Below are positions 1 to 42,099 of a DNA stretch of 64,000 bases, piece after piece. Made by a program: the position numbers and the translations under genes. Source of the DNA: Whitmania pigra. Its lineage: Eukaryota; Annelida; Clitellata; Hirudinida; Haemopidae. The stretch lies in the NCBI GenBank assembly GCA_021613335.1, contig JAJTWR010000021.1:3522501-3586500 (forward strand), in the 5' to 3' direction. Under the pieces are notes generated by a model. That model saw only the letters and a program-made list of their open reading frames with translations. It did not search any database and was not told the DNA's origin. Numbering within the stretch: the first letter of the stretch is position 1; every line of letters begins with the position of its first letter.

Positions 1-17654
<17,654 letters not shown>

Positions 17655-19505
17655 GCTTGATGTGTGTGTGTGTCCTTTCTGTTTTGAATTATTAAAATTT
17701 AGATTTTTAAATTGTTTTAGATTCAATAACACAATTTCAATAATTTATTAATAATTTAATTATTGGTATTACCACTATTTCTATTTTTGTCATTTCTATT
17801 ATTATTTATTATATTAATACCTTTTATTATTTTTTATCATTATTAATAATTACGAATGATTTAGGGAGTATTGATGATTGTAATGGTTAGTAATTATAAT
17901 ATTTTATCGATTGCATACGTTTTATTTACGAAATGTAATCTATGAAATTAAATAGTATTCCAAATATTGAGAGCAAAAGATATTCACCTGTCGAAATTCG
18001 TATCACAAACCGTTTTTTGTTAATATAATAAAAACGATTAAAAATCCCAGGAATAAATTGTCCTTAATTCTGAAAAATCCGCTCAGATATTAATTCAACT
18101 TGCTAAATTGACTTGTTATTTTCTCGTTTTTAAGACATTTTTTCCTTTAAAAATCTTTAATCCAAGAAAAAGAGAAATCTAGTTAGAAAATCTAGTTAGT
18201 CTCAGAAAACTTTAGCTCAAGCCTCGTAAACATTGGCACAGAGTCACCGCTTTGGCTCAATTCTCCTGACCCTAACAGCAGCGCACAATGGATCTCATTA
18301 CCTCTTTCTTTCTACCACTATCTCACTATCTCTATCTCTTTCTCTCATTATCTCTCTGTCTATCTATTAGGATCTCTCCTCACCGGTATCACCTCTTGTT
18401 ATGTTTTCAAGAATTGTTGCTACAGTTGCTACAGTATGCTTGGAATTCTTGTTGTAGCAGTCATTAGAATGTTTTAAAGTTCAGCGTGGGTAGTTTGGGA
18501 AATTTCACAGTGGCATCGATATTCTGAGAACTGGTGCCAATACTAGTTGGGACAGTGTTTGTACCCTGTGTTTGCTGATTGGCCAATGCTTTTTATGACC
18601 CCTGACCCTTAGATCAATTAATTTATATAGAGAAGATTGAGGAGACTTAACCCTAATGCGACCTTTGTGGATATCAGTCCTCGTTATCATTTATTATTAT
18701 AATTAAGGAATACCAGATTTCATTAGCAGTGATTATTATAATTGTTATGCCACTAAAAGTGTTTCTACGCATCATTCAAGTATCTTAAGTAGGTCAAGTG
18801 GTCGCCTCCAATATGGAATTTTATTTTTAAAAAACATGATTTAAGCTAATTTAATTTGAAATGTTGAATTTAGTAATTAATTCTGTAGTAATTTAAAAAT
18901 ATTTACTTTATTGATGTCTTGTTTTTTTGTTTGTTTGTATTGTTTGCAATTTTGACTCATTCCACTTACACTAACCATGTCACGTCTCATGAATTATTCA
19001 TGATATGGGAGGAGTTACATGCAGAAAGCATGCTAATGAATGTCAACAAAATCCAACTATTTATAGGCCTGCCGAATGTATCATTTGATTCGATTAATTC
19101 ACTTCAAAGTAAACATACTCGCATTTGATGCATTGTGTCATTTTCTGAATGCACCTGGATCATTACCATCATCATCGTCGCCATCATCATTATCATTACC
19201 ATCAGAACCAACATAATCATTATCATAGCTATCGTTGCTAGCTAAAGATATAGGTCTTTTATGCGAAGTTGCGACCCCTGTTGAATAACTAAAAAAAAGC
19301 ACGATGATTATTTATAATTATAAATTAAACTCTTTAAATTCGTTTCAATAATAATCAAAATTACACTCATTAATTAATTCCAAATAAACAATAAACATCA
19401 AAAAGTCAATAAACATCACTTTTAGTAAAAATATAGTAAAGTTTTAAAACAATAAAAAAAAATTAATAATTTTTATTCACCGAGATTCAGTATCTTTCAT
19501 TACAG
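17655..19505. other. Region between the ferlin start and the Tudor gene
   Basis: AT-rich sequence with no coding region I can support. It should hold the ferlin promoter. A TG repeat (17660-17672) lies just upstream of the ferlin ATG and a TCTC-rich tract lies at about 18300-18370. Short open frames here lack any recognisable feature. Confidence 0.6.
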
Positions 19506-20189
19506 AGCTCCACTTTCATCGAAGGCAGCAAACGTCATCATCATCGACGACAACGACAGACCTTGAACTCCCAGGAAGACCTCATCTCATCGACAATGAT
19601 GGCAAGCAGTTCCAAATCCGATGTCAAGAAATTCGTCCTGACTGACCTTTCCGACAGAGTTCAAAGAGCCCAGCTTGACCCCGTAATTCTGAACAGGGTC
19701 AGCATCTCCAGTATCATCAGCTTCGATCACATTTTCGTCCAGAAGATCGACGAACAGTACGAGGCGAACGAGAAGAACATCAGTGCCCTGGACTTGAGGT
19801 ACGCATCCCTCTGGAAGCCAAAGTGCCTACCCAAGCCGATTCTGCCGAATACGATGTGCGTCGTCAAGCACCTCGGTCGCTTCTATAGGGCCCTGACGGT
19901 CGCGGTGGGCGAGAGTACCTGCCACGTCATGTTCGCGGATCTCGGGGGCGTTAGACAGGTCGACAACAACGAGCTGTACCTGCCTCTTCAAGAGTTCATC
20001 GATTCTCCGATCATGGCCATCGAGTGCATTATTGACGCCGTGTCCATTGCTTATGCCGACGGTCCGTTTGTCGGTGTGCCGGATTATTCCAACTACCACC
20101 TCGTTTGCGGCGAACACCAAGTGAGGGTTCTGTACGTGGATGACGAAGGTTTGCCGCACGTTGAGTTGTGCATCAGGTACGAGAACTGA
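19506..20189 (+). CDS. Small Tudor-domain protein (terminal or single exon)
   Basis: An open frame runs from a plausible acceptor (TTACAG at 19500-19505) to TGA at 20187-20189. The first in-frame ATG is at 19596, giving about 197 residues; if an upstream exon exists the protein is longer. Roughly residues 80-150 from that ATG form one Tudor-like barrel: CVVKHLGRFYRALTV, then a strand ending in VMFADLGG and a VDNNELYLPL turn, matching the Tudor pattern of aromatic residues and a D-G turn. Tudor domains bind methyl-arginine or methyl-lysine, and many animal members act in germ-line RNP granules. This one has a single domain and no other recognised module. The frame is more GC-rich than its flanks. 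The gene sits between two minus-strand genes, and an AATAAA follows at 20307. Paralog identity is unknown. Confidence 0.75.
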   Translation, partial: SSTFIEGSKRHHHRRQRQTLNSQEDLISSTMMASSSKSDVKKFVLTDLSDRVQRAQLDPVILNRVSISSIISFDHIFVQKIDEQYEANEKNISALDLRYASLWKPKCLPKPILPNTMCVVKHLGRFYRALTVAVGESTCHVMFADLGGVRQVDNNELYLPLQEFIDSPIMAIECIIDAVSIAYADGPFVGVPDYSNYHLVCGEHQVRVLYVDDEGLPHVELCIRYEN

Positions 20190-20306
20190 GGGGGCCTTGA
20201 GAGGATGATTTTTTTTTTTGCATTTTCGGATATTTTTTCTCTGAATTACTTTTTTTTTCATTTTTCTCTGTTTGCGTGAATGTGTTTAACTTTGAATTAA
20301 TGCTAT

Positions 20307-20312
20307 AATAAA
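20307..20312 (+). promoter_or_regulatory. Polyadenylation signal AATAAA for the Tudor gene
   Basis: A canonical AATAAA lies about 118 bp after the Tudor-gene stop codon, followed by T-rich sequence around 20340-20360. This fits a 3' end for that transcript. Confidence 0.6.
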
Positions 20313-20855
20313 GTCTTGAATGTCTGAACTAATATGGGTTTGTTCTGTTTTTTTTATTAATTAATTTAGATTGAATTAACTGAAGAGTTATGATGACGTT
20401 GGTGATGACGTAATCATTAGACCGTCATTGTCATCATCGTGTTAATCAATAACCGGTTGATGGATAATATTAATATCTTTCATTCCACGTTTTAATCTTT
20501 GTAATTAGAAATTTAATTTTCAAACAAATAAGCATTAAGGGCTTCCATCTGTTTTTAATTTAAATTTATTTGATATGATTTTGTTTAATGCTAGTTGTAA
20601 TATTATTGACGACAGCAGCAACAACAACGAACTGAATTGGAATATAAAACTACTTTCGAATATTTTCGAACTGAAATCTGAAATCACAAAAATAAGATAA
20701 AAATAAACACATTCTAAAAATAAGTCTGCATATAAAACGCTCCCAAGAAAGGGGTAAGTACAAAAACTGTCAGTAAGGCACTGATGACGACGATGACGAT
20801 GGTGTCATGATGACTATTATGGTAGTGATGATAATGATGTTGGCGATTGTCATGT

Positions 20856-31049
<10,194 letters not shown>

Positions 31050-32647
31050 CTGGAAATCAATCAAATAACAATTTATTCAATCAGTCAGATATCAATCAAT
31101 CAACCTATCAGATTACAATTCAATCAATCAGATAACTATTCATTCACTCAATCCATCAATCAATCAACCAATAAGATCACAAATTAATTAAACGCTCAAT
31201 CAGTCATTCAATCGACCATCAACGGGTTTCGAATCCGGGGCTTTTCGATTGACTTCGAAAACGAACCTTTTCTGAAAAGCGATTTATTGTTGACACGAAG
31301 AATTCAATATTTCAATATCCTGTTACCGAGCAAAGTCCGAACAGAATGTTAAAGATCATGACTGCATGCATGCATTCATTCATTCATTAACCCAATCAGT
31401 CGATCATTCATTCAATCTTTAATGAATCATTAGAATCTATAATTGATTGAACTAGTGACACATTGCTCGTTTTGATTGATTGAATATGTTGTTGATTGAG
31501 TAACGTTTAATTTTCAGACGACAGCAAATACAGCGCTACATCAAGTCGACTGTGTTTGCGTCGGTTCTTAGTAACTTCAGGTTTGACCGGCTAATGTCAG
31601 GAATGTTTATGCTAACGAGCACGTAATCATTTAAATGGCGCTAATTAACATAATTAATACGATAAATTAATTAACCTTAAATGTTCACATTTTATGACAA
31701 CATCACCGACAACGGAGATAATTTAAGTTTAATAATTATTGATTATGAATTAGATTATTAAATAGGTTATTAATTATGAGTATTTATTTTTTTTATAAAT
31801 TTGGTCGTAGAGTTTCTGGGCAAACATTGTTCTGTTGTTCTGAGTAGTTCTGAGCCTGAACTGAATGAGTTTGAACTTGTAACCCTGAATTCTCAGACAG
31901 CTCTTCATCAGTCACGCCCCATTTCCAGAGGGAGGGGTTAACACTAAAAAGGTGAGAAGGTGGTACTGGCTTGTTGGTAAACATGTCAGTCAATCACGTG
32001 TTCTAGGTGTGAACGATTGCATAAATTATGCAATGTGGTGATTTCGTTATGCAGATTAGGAACATACATTACGGGTATTGTGGGTACACGGCCATTGACT
32101 GAAATTGGCACATTACAAGCATCTAGGTTCGAAAAATGTTGCAATTAATTGACAGGTTACAGGCAAAGTCTCGTACAGATTATGCAAATCAGTTCATCAA
32201 TTATGCAAATGAATGCATCACTTGATTACTCTATACTCTGCATATCTGGTAAAAATCGATTTAGGCTAATCCTATAATAATCTGGAGACTTAATCTGTGA
32301 TTGGTCGAACTGAATTAGGGTCATGTTTTTATTTATTTGTTATTTTTTTAATTTATTATTTAGGTCAACAACGTCATTAATATTTATCGTCGAAGGGCGT
32401 TTGTGAGTGGCGCGAAAAGAAACAGACGTGTTTTTTACTTCAAAAAGAGCCACTGATTAGAAACTATTAATCGAAGGAATGCAAGGCCATCATCATTACC
32501 ATCATCATCATCATCGTTGTCATCATCACTTCTTCTTCATCATCATCACCACCTTCATCATTATCATCACCACCATCATGTTCAACTGATTCTTTACAGA
32601 CCTCCAAAGGGTTATAACCACATAGTCGCAGTCGGTTTACTATTTCG

Positions 32648-32847
<200 letters not shown>

Positions 32848-33783
32848 ACCGCCACCAACACCAGCCATAATAGCAATACTACAACCATAACCACAACATC
32901 AACAATATCACCACTTCACTGAGATAAGGCAAATCAGAGAAACTACAGCAGACATTTGAACGTTGGATTCTGCTGTCTGTTCGAGTACCTCTTCATGTCT
33001 GCCTCAGTATTTCTCAGTACCTCTAGTTATTGCTCAGTCTCTGTGAGTATCGTTCGATCCTATTAAGTATGTTTGCGTGTGCAAGGACATCTTAGGACCT
33101 GTTGATTCTTGCACGCGTCATATACCAGCGTTCTCATGTTCACAGAGTCGCGAATTGACTTTCTGTCTGTCTGTCAGACTGTCTGTCAGACTGTCTGTCT
33201 CAGCATTTCTCTACGAGCTGTTGTTCCTCTCCATGTATGTTTATCTATGTTTAGGTATGCATCTGATAGTCTAAATAAGCTTATTAAGAACGATGAAAGT
33301 ACGCTTAACTAGGCCTTACATCTGTTGTCATTGACATTGTACCCAGGTGGATTTGAATGGACCCAGGTGGGCCAAGTGCGCCTAAATATTTCTGGGTATT
33401 GCTCAGTTTGTCTTGTTATTTGTAAATCCTCTTAAAGGTGTTTCTACCTGGGCATTCAAAATGTCTCGACCTGTATTAATTAAGTCAGTCAATCGTAGCA
33501 TTAAATCCACTTTTAAGAATGTCACCCAGTTGACACCGTAGAGTGAGGACGTAATAATCCTCATCTAAGAACAAGTGCCCGTGCATTTGCGCTCGTGTGT
33601 GCGAGACTAGCACGTGTGCACGTGTGCATGTGGTTATTTGTTTGTACGTGGTAGGTGTTTAAGGTTGTATGTCTGCAGTTGGTTTCCAAGGTCAGAAAAG
33701 TTGCAATCGTTCAAAGATAACAGAATCTCAGTTTATGATTTTTATTTATTTAATAATATTATTATCATTTATTATTGTTTTTA

Positions 33784-34045
<262 letters not shown>

Positions 34046-36798
34046 ATTTATCCTTCCGACATTTGGACAAGTTAGTACAAAATGTTTCAGCCACGGAACC
34101 CACAGCTTTGGCGCTACATAAATTGAATAATTACCATCAACAATGCCATTGCTACCTGTACGGTTATTACTATTGCCGTCATCATCATCATCATCGCCTT
34201 CATTTTCATCGATTAAAAGTAAAAACGGGGACGCGCGTCTAGCCTAGAAATCCGTTCAACAATGACCCCCCACCGAGAGTTCAAAGGTTGAATGACGTCA
34301 CTGAAAAGTCTTTGACATCGTAACCTCCTTTGGCTTCTCGTCGGGATTCGAAGACAAAGACTTAGGGTTGCTTTTGAAGTCGACTGAAGATTACGTTAAT
34401 GAATGTGTTGTTGTTGTTGTTGTTTTTGTTGTGATTGTTGTGATTGTTGTTGATGATGATGATTAGTGTTGTTTGAGATGTATGGGTGGATGAATGGATG
34501 AATGAATGAATGAACAAACAAATGAATGATTGAGTTGAAACGATTGATTGGCCGATTAATTAATTGAATGATTGGTGTCTAATCAAAAGTGCTCGAAGAG
34601 ATGAAAGACGTTGATGTTGATGATGATGACGGTGATGATGATGATGATGATTACGGTAACGATAACGATGGTGATGATGACGGTGATGATGATGATGGTG
34701 ATGATTACGGTAACGATGACGATGGTGATGATGATGATGATTAAGGTGACAATGATGATAGCGACGGTGATGACGATGACGACTGCCACTTTCCTTTCTC
34801 ACGCAGCCTATTTAACAAATGAACAACTTAGTAGACCAAAGATTGAACAGGTAACCATCCAAGCATGCAATCACATGATCTGCTCGTGGAGCCATCCGAA
34901 TTTCCAAACCAAATCGTCTACCGATCCATTCACCCAGCTATTCATGCATTCATTCACTAATTCATTCATTAATTCACTCATTCACTAATTAATTCACTCA
35001 CTCACTCATTCGTTCATTCGTTCGTTCGTTCATTAATTAGTTCACAAATTCATTAATTCACTCATGTATTCACCCTACCCTGGTTTAGTTGTGAGTTTGG
35101 CTGTAAGCTGACTCACATCCAGCAAGTGATTGTGCTAGTGACTGGGGCAACAACAGGTAACCTCTAAGGTAGGTGAGTCGAGTACAGGTAGGACAGGTGA
35201 GTGCAATACAGGTGGCCCTGACAGCGATACGCTCCGCGCAGAGTACGATAAGAGTTACGCGATTGTAATAAGGAAACAAAATAAATTAATAATTACCAGG
35301 TCGTCCAGGAGTTAATGAGATGCAAATGAGTTGTTAATTTATGCAAATTCAGAGCGGAGAACATTTTTAGGGCTGGGGAATGTCAACAAAGTCGTACGCA
35401 ACATTCGTTTTGAATTCCATTAGACGGAGTTTATGAGGAAGATGATGACGACGACGACGATGATGACACTGGTTATAGTTGCCATGATGATGATGATTAT
35501 GATATTATTATTTTATTATTATTATTATTATTCAACTTATAAATATAGGCCGCTTAGTAAATACGTCATGTCAAACCTGGGGAATCCCAGAGCATTAGAA
35601 ACGACTTAAGGGCTCGAAAGAATGGGCCATTCAGAATGACCTGTGATTTAAAAGTGTCAGGTTAATTGCTCTCGTTGCTCTTGTCGCTGCCTCTACCGGG
35701 TCAAACAACAATAACAACAACATCAATAATAATAACAACAACAATAAGAAGAGCAACAAACAATGCAAAGGTGTTTATTAATAAATGTGGTTGTTCGATT
35801 AAACTGTTGTTGTTGTTGTTGTTGTTGTATCAGTGGCCGCATTGAATTGAATTTGTTGTCAACGACTTTTAAACTTTTTCAAACCATTTGTACACAATAT
35901 CAGTCATCAACATCATCATCATCACCGCACCCTTCAGTATCACTATCATGACCATCGAAATAACCATCGCTTATCAGTAACAAGTAAATATGTACCAGTA
36001 ATCGTCACATGACTATAACCTCAAGGTCATCATCATCATCATCGTAGTCATCATCACTTACCTCCTATGTGATATCCAATGCAAAAATATCCAGTTGCTG
36101 TTGTTGCTTGCAGACTAATAACTACGACAGTGCAACGCTCTTTCAATCCTTTCTCGTCTTTTAGTAACTTTCAGTCAATCAATTAACCAGTTAATCAATC
36201 CTTCAAAATGGCTACGTACAATCAAATCATTCTATCATGACGTCACGAGCTGACTGATTGGTAATCGAGTAAGCACTGATTGATTGATTGATTGAGCGGT
36301 TGAATCTCGCGGATTTGTTTTGTTTTTGTAGAATTTTCCAAGATTTCCGTCTGAGTTCAATTTTAAACATCGAAAATTCCAATCATTCAAATGTTTTCAA
36401 CGATCCAAAACAAACGCTTCTAGCGACTACCGCAGCTACAACAACGACACGAACATGTTGAAATCAATCATGGTTTTCTCTTATATACTCCTGCAGTAAT
36501 AATGTTCCCTCTCTCTATCGGCATCTCTCTTTTACTTATGCACGTGTGAAGTGTCAATGACTGAGTGTGTTGCTTACTCTTTTATGTACGTGAATGTGCG
36601 TAAGTTGAAGAAATGTATGTGAGGAGTTTGGAATTCTTCGATGTGTAATCAATCATTCAATCAATCAATCAATCAGAGTTATGCAACTGCAGTCGTAATT
36701 GTTGTTCATTTATATAGCCCACCATGAGCGTTTAATCGATTTATCACATGCCTTTGTTGTTGATATTCTTGTTATTCAAGTTGTGAACTTAATAACAA

Positions 36799-37095
<297 letters not shown>

Positions 37096-37224
37096 ATTTT
37101 TATTATAAATTGGAAGCAGATGTAAACATTTCGTCGCCATAGGAACGACTTCGTTTCGGAGTTGATTTCCGTTTAAGTGTCCTCAATTCAGGAGGATTAA
37201 TAAGGAAACCGTGAATCATTATCA

Positions 37225-37402
37225 CCACTATCATCATCATCGTCGTCATCACCACCATCTTCGTCGTCATCATCAACATCATAACCATCATCATCATCAT
37301 CGTCATCACCATCTTCGTCGTCATCATCATAACCATCATCATCATCAACATCATAACCATCATCATCATCATCATCGTCATCACCATCTTCGTCGTCATC
37401 CT
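37225..37402. repeat. Higher-order CAT-rich minisatellite
   Basis: The marker CCATCTTCGTCGTCATC recurs at about 37255, 37309 and 37384, with CATCATAACCATC segments between. The array is therefore organised in units of about 54-75 bp built from trinucleotides. Confidence 0.8.
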
Positions 37403-37515
37403 CACCTCATCACGCTTTGGACTTGAGAGCTCGTTATTAGCTCCATTCATTTCCCGATGACGAAATGCGTCTCATTTCTGGAGCTTCGTCGGCAACAACA
37501 AACACTAAATAAATA

Positions 37516-37517
<2 letters not shown>

Positions 37518-37613
<96 letters not shown>

Positions 37614-37614
37614 C

Positions 37615-37697
<83 letters not shown>

Positions 37698-37715
37698 TAA
37701 TAATAATAATTGATA
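37518..37715. repeat. (AAT)n microsatellite
   Basis: About 200 bp of AAT units with few interruptions, 100 bp after the CAT-rich minisatellite. Confidence 0.95.
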
Positions 37716-39324
37716 ATGAATTATAATAATTGCCATTTAATAATAATGTTTATTAATTATCTTTTAACGATAACATTAAGAGTAGTAACGAAAGCATTGC
37801 ATCATTGTTGGTCATGTCTGTTAATTAATGCAATCTAACGTCATCATAACTCACGATATTGAACATGATGACGATTATTCCGATGATGATGACGATGACG
37901 ACGTTGATGATGACGATGACGACGTTGATGATGACGATGACGTCACGAGGCCGCCGTTGCTACAATTGGTTGCCAGGCAACGGGAATTCGCTCACGGAAG
38001 TGGAACCTGTTGTAATTCCTTTCCGCTCTTAAACGGTCGGAAAAAAGAGTGGTAATAAAATTAACCAGGGTGGTGAGGATGATGACGACGACGACAAATA
38101 AAATAGTCATTGCAATAATAAATGTAGCACTAACAAATAATAATAATAATTATTATTTTTATTGCGTTAAACGTGTCGTCATCATCATCATCATCATCAT
38201 CAGCAGCAGCATCTTCATCATCATCATCATCGTCGTCTTTCTCCTCCTTAACGACAAACCATCGAAACTTCTTTGTTACACTTTCCAATATAAGGCCTGC
38301 CAATCATTCATCGGTCCCATGCATTTGATCGACGAGGTTAACTGGAGTGAAGTGGAGTGAGGGAAGGAGTGAAATGGATTGGTGTTAGGAGTGCTGGATT
38401 GAATGCAAAGAGATGAATTAATGAACCAATGTGATAGAGAGTGAAGGAGTTAGGGCAGAAGTGAAAAAGAGTGATTGAGGAGTGAGTGAGGAAGGAGTGA
38501 GTAAGAGTGAGGAGTGAGTAAGAGTGAGTGAGTGAGAGTAAGGATTGAACCTCGTGCTAACGAAAATGTAGATCGTCACCTAGCACCGATGTTATTAAAA
38601 TTGTCAGTTGGTCTCTAGAGTGGTCGCGCTGATGATGATTATGATTACGATGGTCATACTGATGACGACAACGACGAGGATTTTAATAAGAATCGCTTGC
38701 TACTGACAAGTCGTCCATTTAAGGAGACCTCCCAAGAAATTAATGGTCAGTGTCAGAGGCCCCTATGGTCCCACCCACAACATCATCATCATCATCATCA
38801 TCATCGTCGTCGTCGTCGTCGTCATCGCTGTCCTCCTCTCTCTTCATTAATTTTTTCACTTTTCACGGCTATCTCTGCTACAATCTTCTTCCGGATATTG
38901 GAATTTGCCTTTTTTATTATCATTAATTATTTACTGATTTTTCTATTACATATATTTAAATGTAATATAACTATTTATAAAAATAATAACTGATCTTAAT
39001 TATATTGTTTAACATCGAGGTAAATTATTTTGCTTACTTACTGGACGGAAGGACAGCCGATGATAGGGTATCAAAAGAATAAAGATGAGAGATTTGACCC
39101 ATCACCCATGCCCCATCTATCCACCAACCCACCCACTCATCCATCCACCCTCTCATCCACTCCTTCGTTCACACACCAAGTCACCTCTATTTACCTCTTC
39201 TCCAAACAGAGGAATAAAACCCATAAACAACAACAGCAACAAGAACAGTGACAACGACAGGAATGTGTGAAACGATATTAACAACCACAATTTGAAAATA
39301 AATTTCCAACATTTAAAAACCAAA

Positions 39325-40975
39325 TCAGTCGATTGAATGATCTCCAGTCTCGTCGATTGAAGGAGTCAAAAACGACTGCCTATTATCGCTCTGCTTTGAA
39401 GACGATGACGACGACGATGACGATGACTGGGGCTGCAGGGAACATGATGGCCAGCCTTCTACGACCCCCTCCTTGTTCCGATAACAATCCTTAACAGCAC
39501 CGGCGGGGTTGAGCGAATCTCCAGGGGACATATGGTAGTTTATGGGCAGGAGACGGCTGTCCGTACCTTCGCCGGAGAACCTGGGAAAATCCACGTAGCC
39601 GAGTTCGGACCGATTCCGGTAGACAAAGTTTCCGGCCAGCGTCTCGTCCTGGTAAGACCTGATGGGCACGAAATTGGCATTTCCACCTGCCATGAAATCG
39701 AAGTTGAAACCAGGCAGCGGAGCGATGGCAAACTCCTCGGTGAAGCTGCGTCTCCTGACGACGCTGAAGGTGGGTATTCCCGCGAACCTGCAGCTGGCAA
39801 GGGCGTTGACCCTCCTAAATGACGGAGGCGTGGCCAGGAAAGGACCGGGGCTTCCGGGAAAGGCCTGGTACTGAGGACAGATGGAGGGATAACTCTGATG
39901 GTCGGAGTAAATGTTCAGGGGGGCTTGACCCAGGTTGAGGTGAGGTGGAGGTGAGTGATGGTGGCTTCCCGGGGTAAGATAGTCGGGCGCATTGAAACGA
40001 CACGAGCTATAAGTCTCAGGTGTTGAGCAGTTGAAAAGACATCTGTATTGATTAAATCGTATTTATTATAGTTCCATGCCACAAAAAAACCTACACAAAA
40101 GCATGCTCTATGTGACGCTGAATACTGATTGGACTATCGTTTAATGGGACGATCAAAGGTCAAATCTTAGGCAGGTCTTGAACCCTGCGACCGTTCAACC
40201 AGTGGATAATATTCTACTCAAAACATCCCCGTCAATGTATCTTTATAAAAAAAAATATTTACATGATTTGAAGACATTAACCGACAACTTATTTCAAATT
40301 TGATTAAATGAAATGAGTTTTATGTTTTGATTGTGCTGTTTTGACGCCGGGCTATTATGACGGAGTGCCCTACTCAACAATATACTTACCACTTGATCGA
40401 TTGAATAAAAAAAGAAATAGTTAAATGATTACCATAAAAAACAATTAATTAAAAAACAAATTAAAAAATAAGTTAAATAATAAATCTAGTTATCTAATCT
40501 AATTTTTAAAACTAAACTTTTAAATTCCAAAACCCACCTTGATTGTTTCACACTCTGAACTGTTGCCTCCTGAACTTCTTCGGATCTTTCCACCTGGAAA
40601 GAACCAACAGAAGACTGGTCTATGACCGTGGCTGAATCCTCCAGGTATCCATCCAGCTGCTGATCCAGGTGTTGGAATGGCATCTCAGAAAGGAGGAGAG
40701 ACGTCCAAGGACCCTGTTTCTGGGGGCGTTCGGGGGCCACGGAAGAATTTGGGAAGGGTTCTGAACCCTTTGTCGATTTGACACAATTAGAGGTCACGTG
40801 ACGCTTGGAGGTCAACCTCTGTCTGGGGAAATCACTGGCGTCATGTTGGTCGTAGGTTGACGCCGTGGCTTCTTCGGCGATTGTCGGCAGCTGTGGTAGG
40901 TGATCGCTTGTTGGAAAGTCATCGTGTCTTGGATGACTTGGCTGCTGTTGGTGTTGTTGGAAGAAACGACATTCT

Positions 40976-41007
<32 letters not shown>

Positions 41008-41455
41008 CAGTTGTTGGTGAAGCTTTTTCGATGAATGTTTTACGAACTGAAAATTTTCATCTCTCCGGCACCTTCCAATGGCCTTCCTGGTCAGCAAAAA
41101 TGTCAACAATAAGAAAATTAATAATAATTATAATAATAATAACAACAACAATATTATCTTATTCATTACATTGACATGATAAATGCCACATTAATTCGTC
41201 ACTCATCTCATAATTACTTTCGTCCACTTAGTCATCCGTTCGCGTACATTCGAACTCGCGCCAAGATTTGAACTCAGGAGTTGCTGATCGAGGTTGTTTA
41301 AACTTTACAATGATTTGATTCTTAACAACAATCATCTACCTGATGTGTTCGTCCACCTGGTCTTCAACCTCTCCGGCAAAGTAGGTCAACAGGAAGCAGT
41401 TTCCTTCCATTTTCTGCGTCTTTACCGGGTTTTCCACCCTCAAACCTTCCGCCAT
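39325..41455 (-). CDS. Vestigial-like (VGLL) TEAD/Scalloped cofactor, divergent TDU motif
   Basis: Vestigial-like proteins bind TEAD/Scalloped transcription factors through a short Tondu (TDU) motif and act in the nucleus. Three exons close perfectly in phase: 41455-41340, 41086-40538, 40042-39325 (TGA), predicting 460 residues. The first exon encodes NCFLLTYFAGEVEDQVDEHI, continued by RKAIGRC in exon 2. This matches the TDU layout of a hydrophobic strand, a G-acidic turn and a VDEH helix seen in vestigial. The exon boundary inside the TDU helix falls after DEHI. The middle exon has an Asn run and many Ser/Pro/Gln residues. The last exon contains CRFNAPDYLTP, SFTEEFAIAPLPGFNFDF and a Ser run before the stop. 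The call rests mainly on the TDU; the rest is low complexity and not comparable by eye. Confidence 0.75.
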
Positions 41456-42099
41456 TTTGAGTTAAGTTATCAGTTTCGATTCCAATTTATATTCGATAAT
41501 TTCGATGTTTTCAGTAGCGAATAAACAACTTTTAACGTATTTAATCCGATTTGTTTCAGCTCCGATAACCTTCGCTAGTCCCTCCTGGTACTGAATTCAT
41601 TCCAGGAAGTGACGTCAACATCTTCAGAGATGCTTCCATGCGATTGGACTACGGCCGGCCAATCGTCGCCGACTTTTCACCGAGACGTCCAATCAGAATG
41701 AGCTACGCCTGGAAGCATTCCAGGCATTCCAGCAGAGGAGCAAAAGACACGACAATAAACCGACGTCATAAACGGACGCCACCTCGCGACCAATTTTTGG
41801 CGCTCTTGAAACTATTCTAAAGAGTCCGGGAGTGATGACTTCGTTCATGATGACGATGGCGTTAACAACAACAACAACAACAATAAATATTATTATTATT
41901 ATTTCTCAACATCATCGAAAGAAGTAATTATTATAGAATTCTTACAACTATCATAATCACCGTAATCGCTGTCACTAAAACGACACTTTTTAAGGCTGAT
42001 GTTAGAGACTGTATTTTAATGACATAATAACAATATCAATAATAATAATAATAATAACATTCATCATTATTATAATAACAGTTATAGTCATCGTCGTCA

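Noticed and set aside
31225..31245. tRNA-like T-arm (GGGTTTCGAATCCGGGG)
   Set aside because: An extra T in the loop region, and no matching acceptor or anticodon arms upstream.
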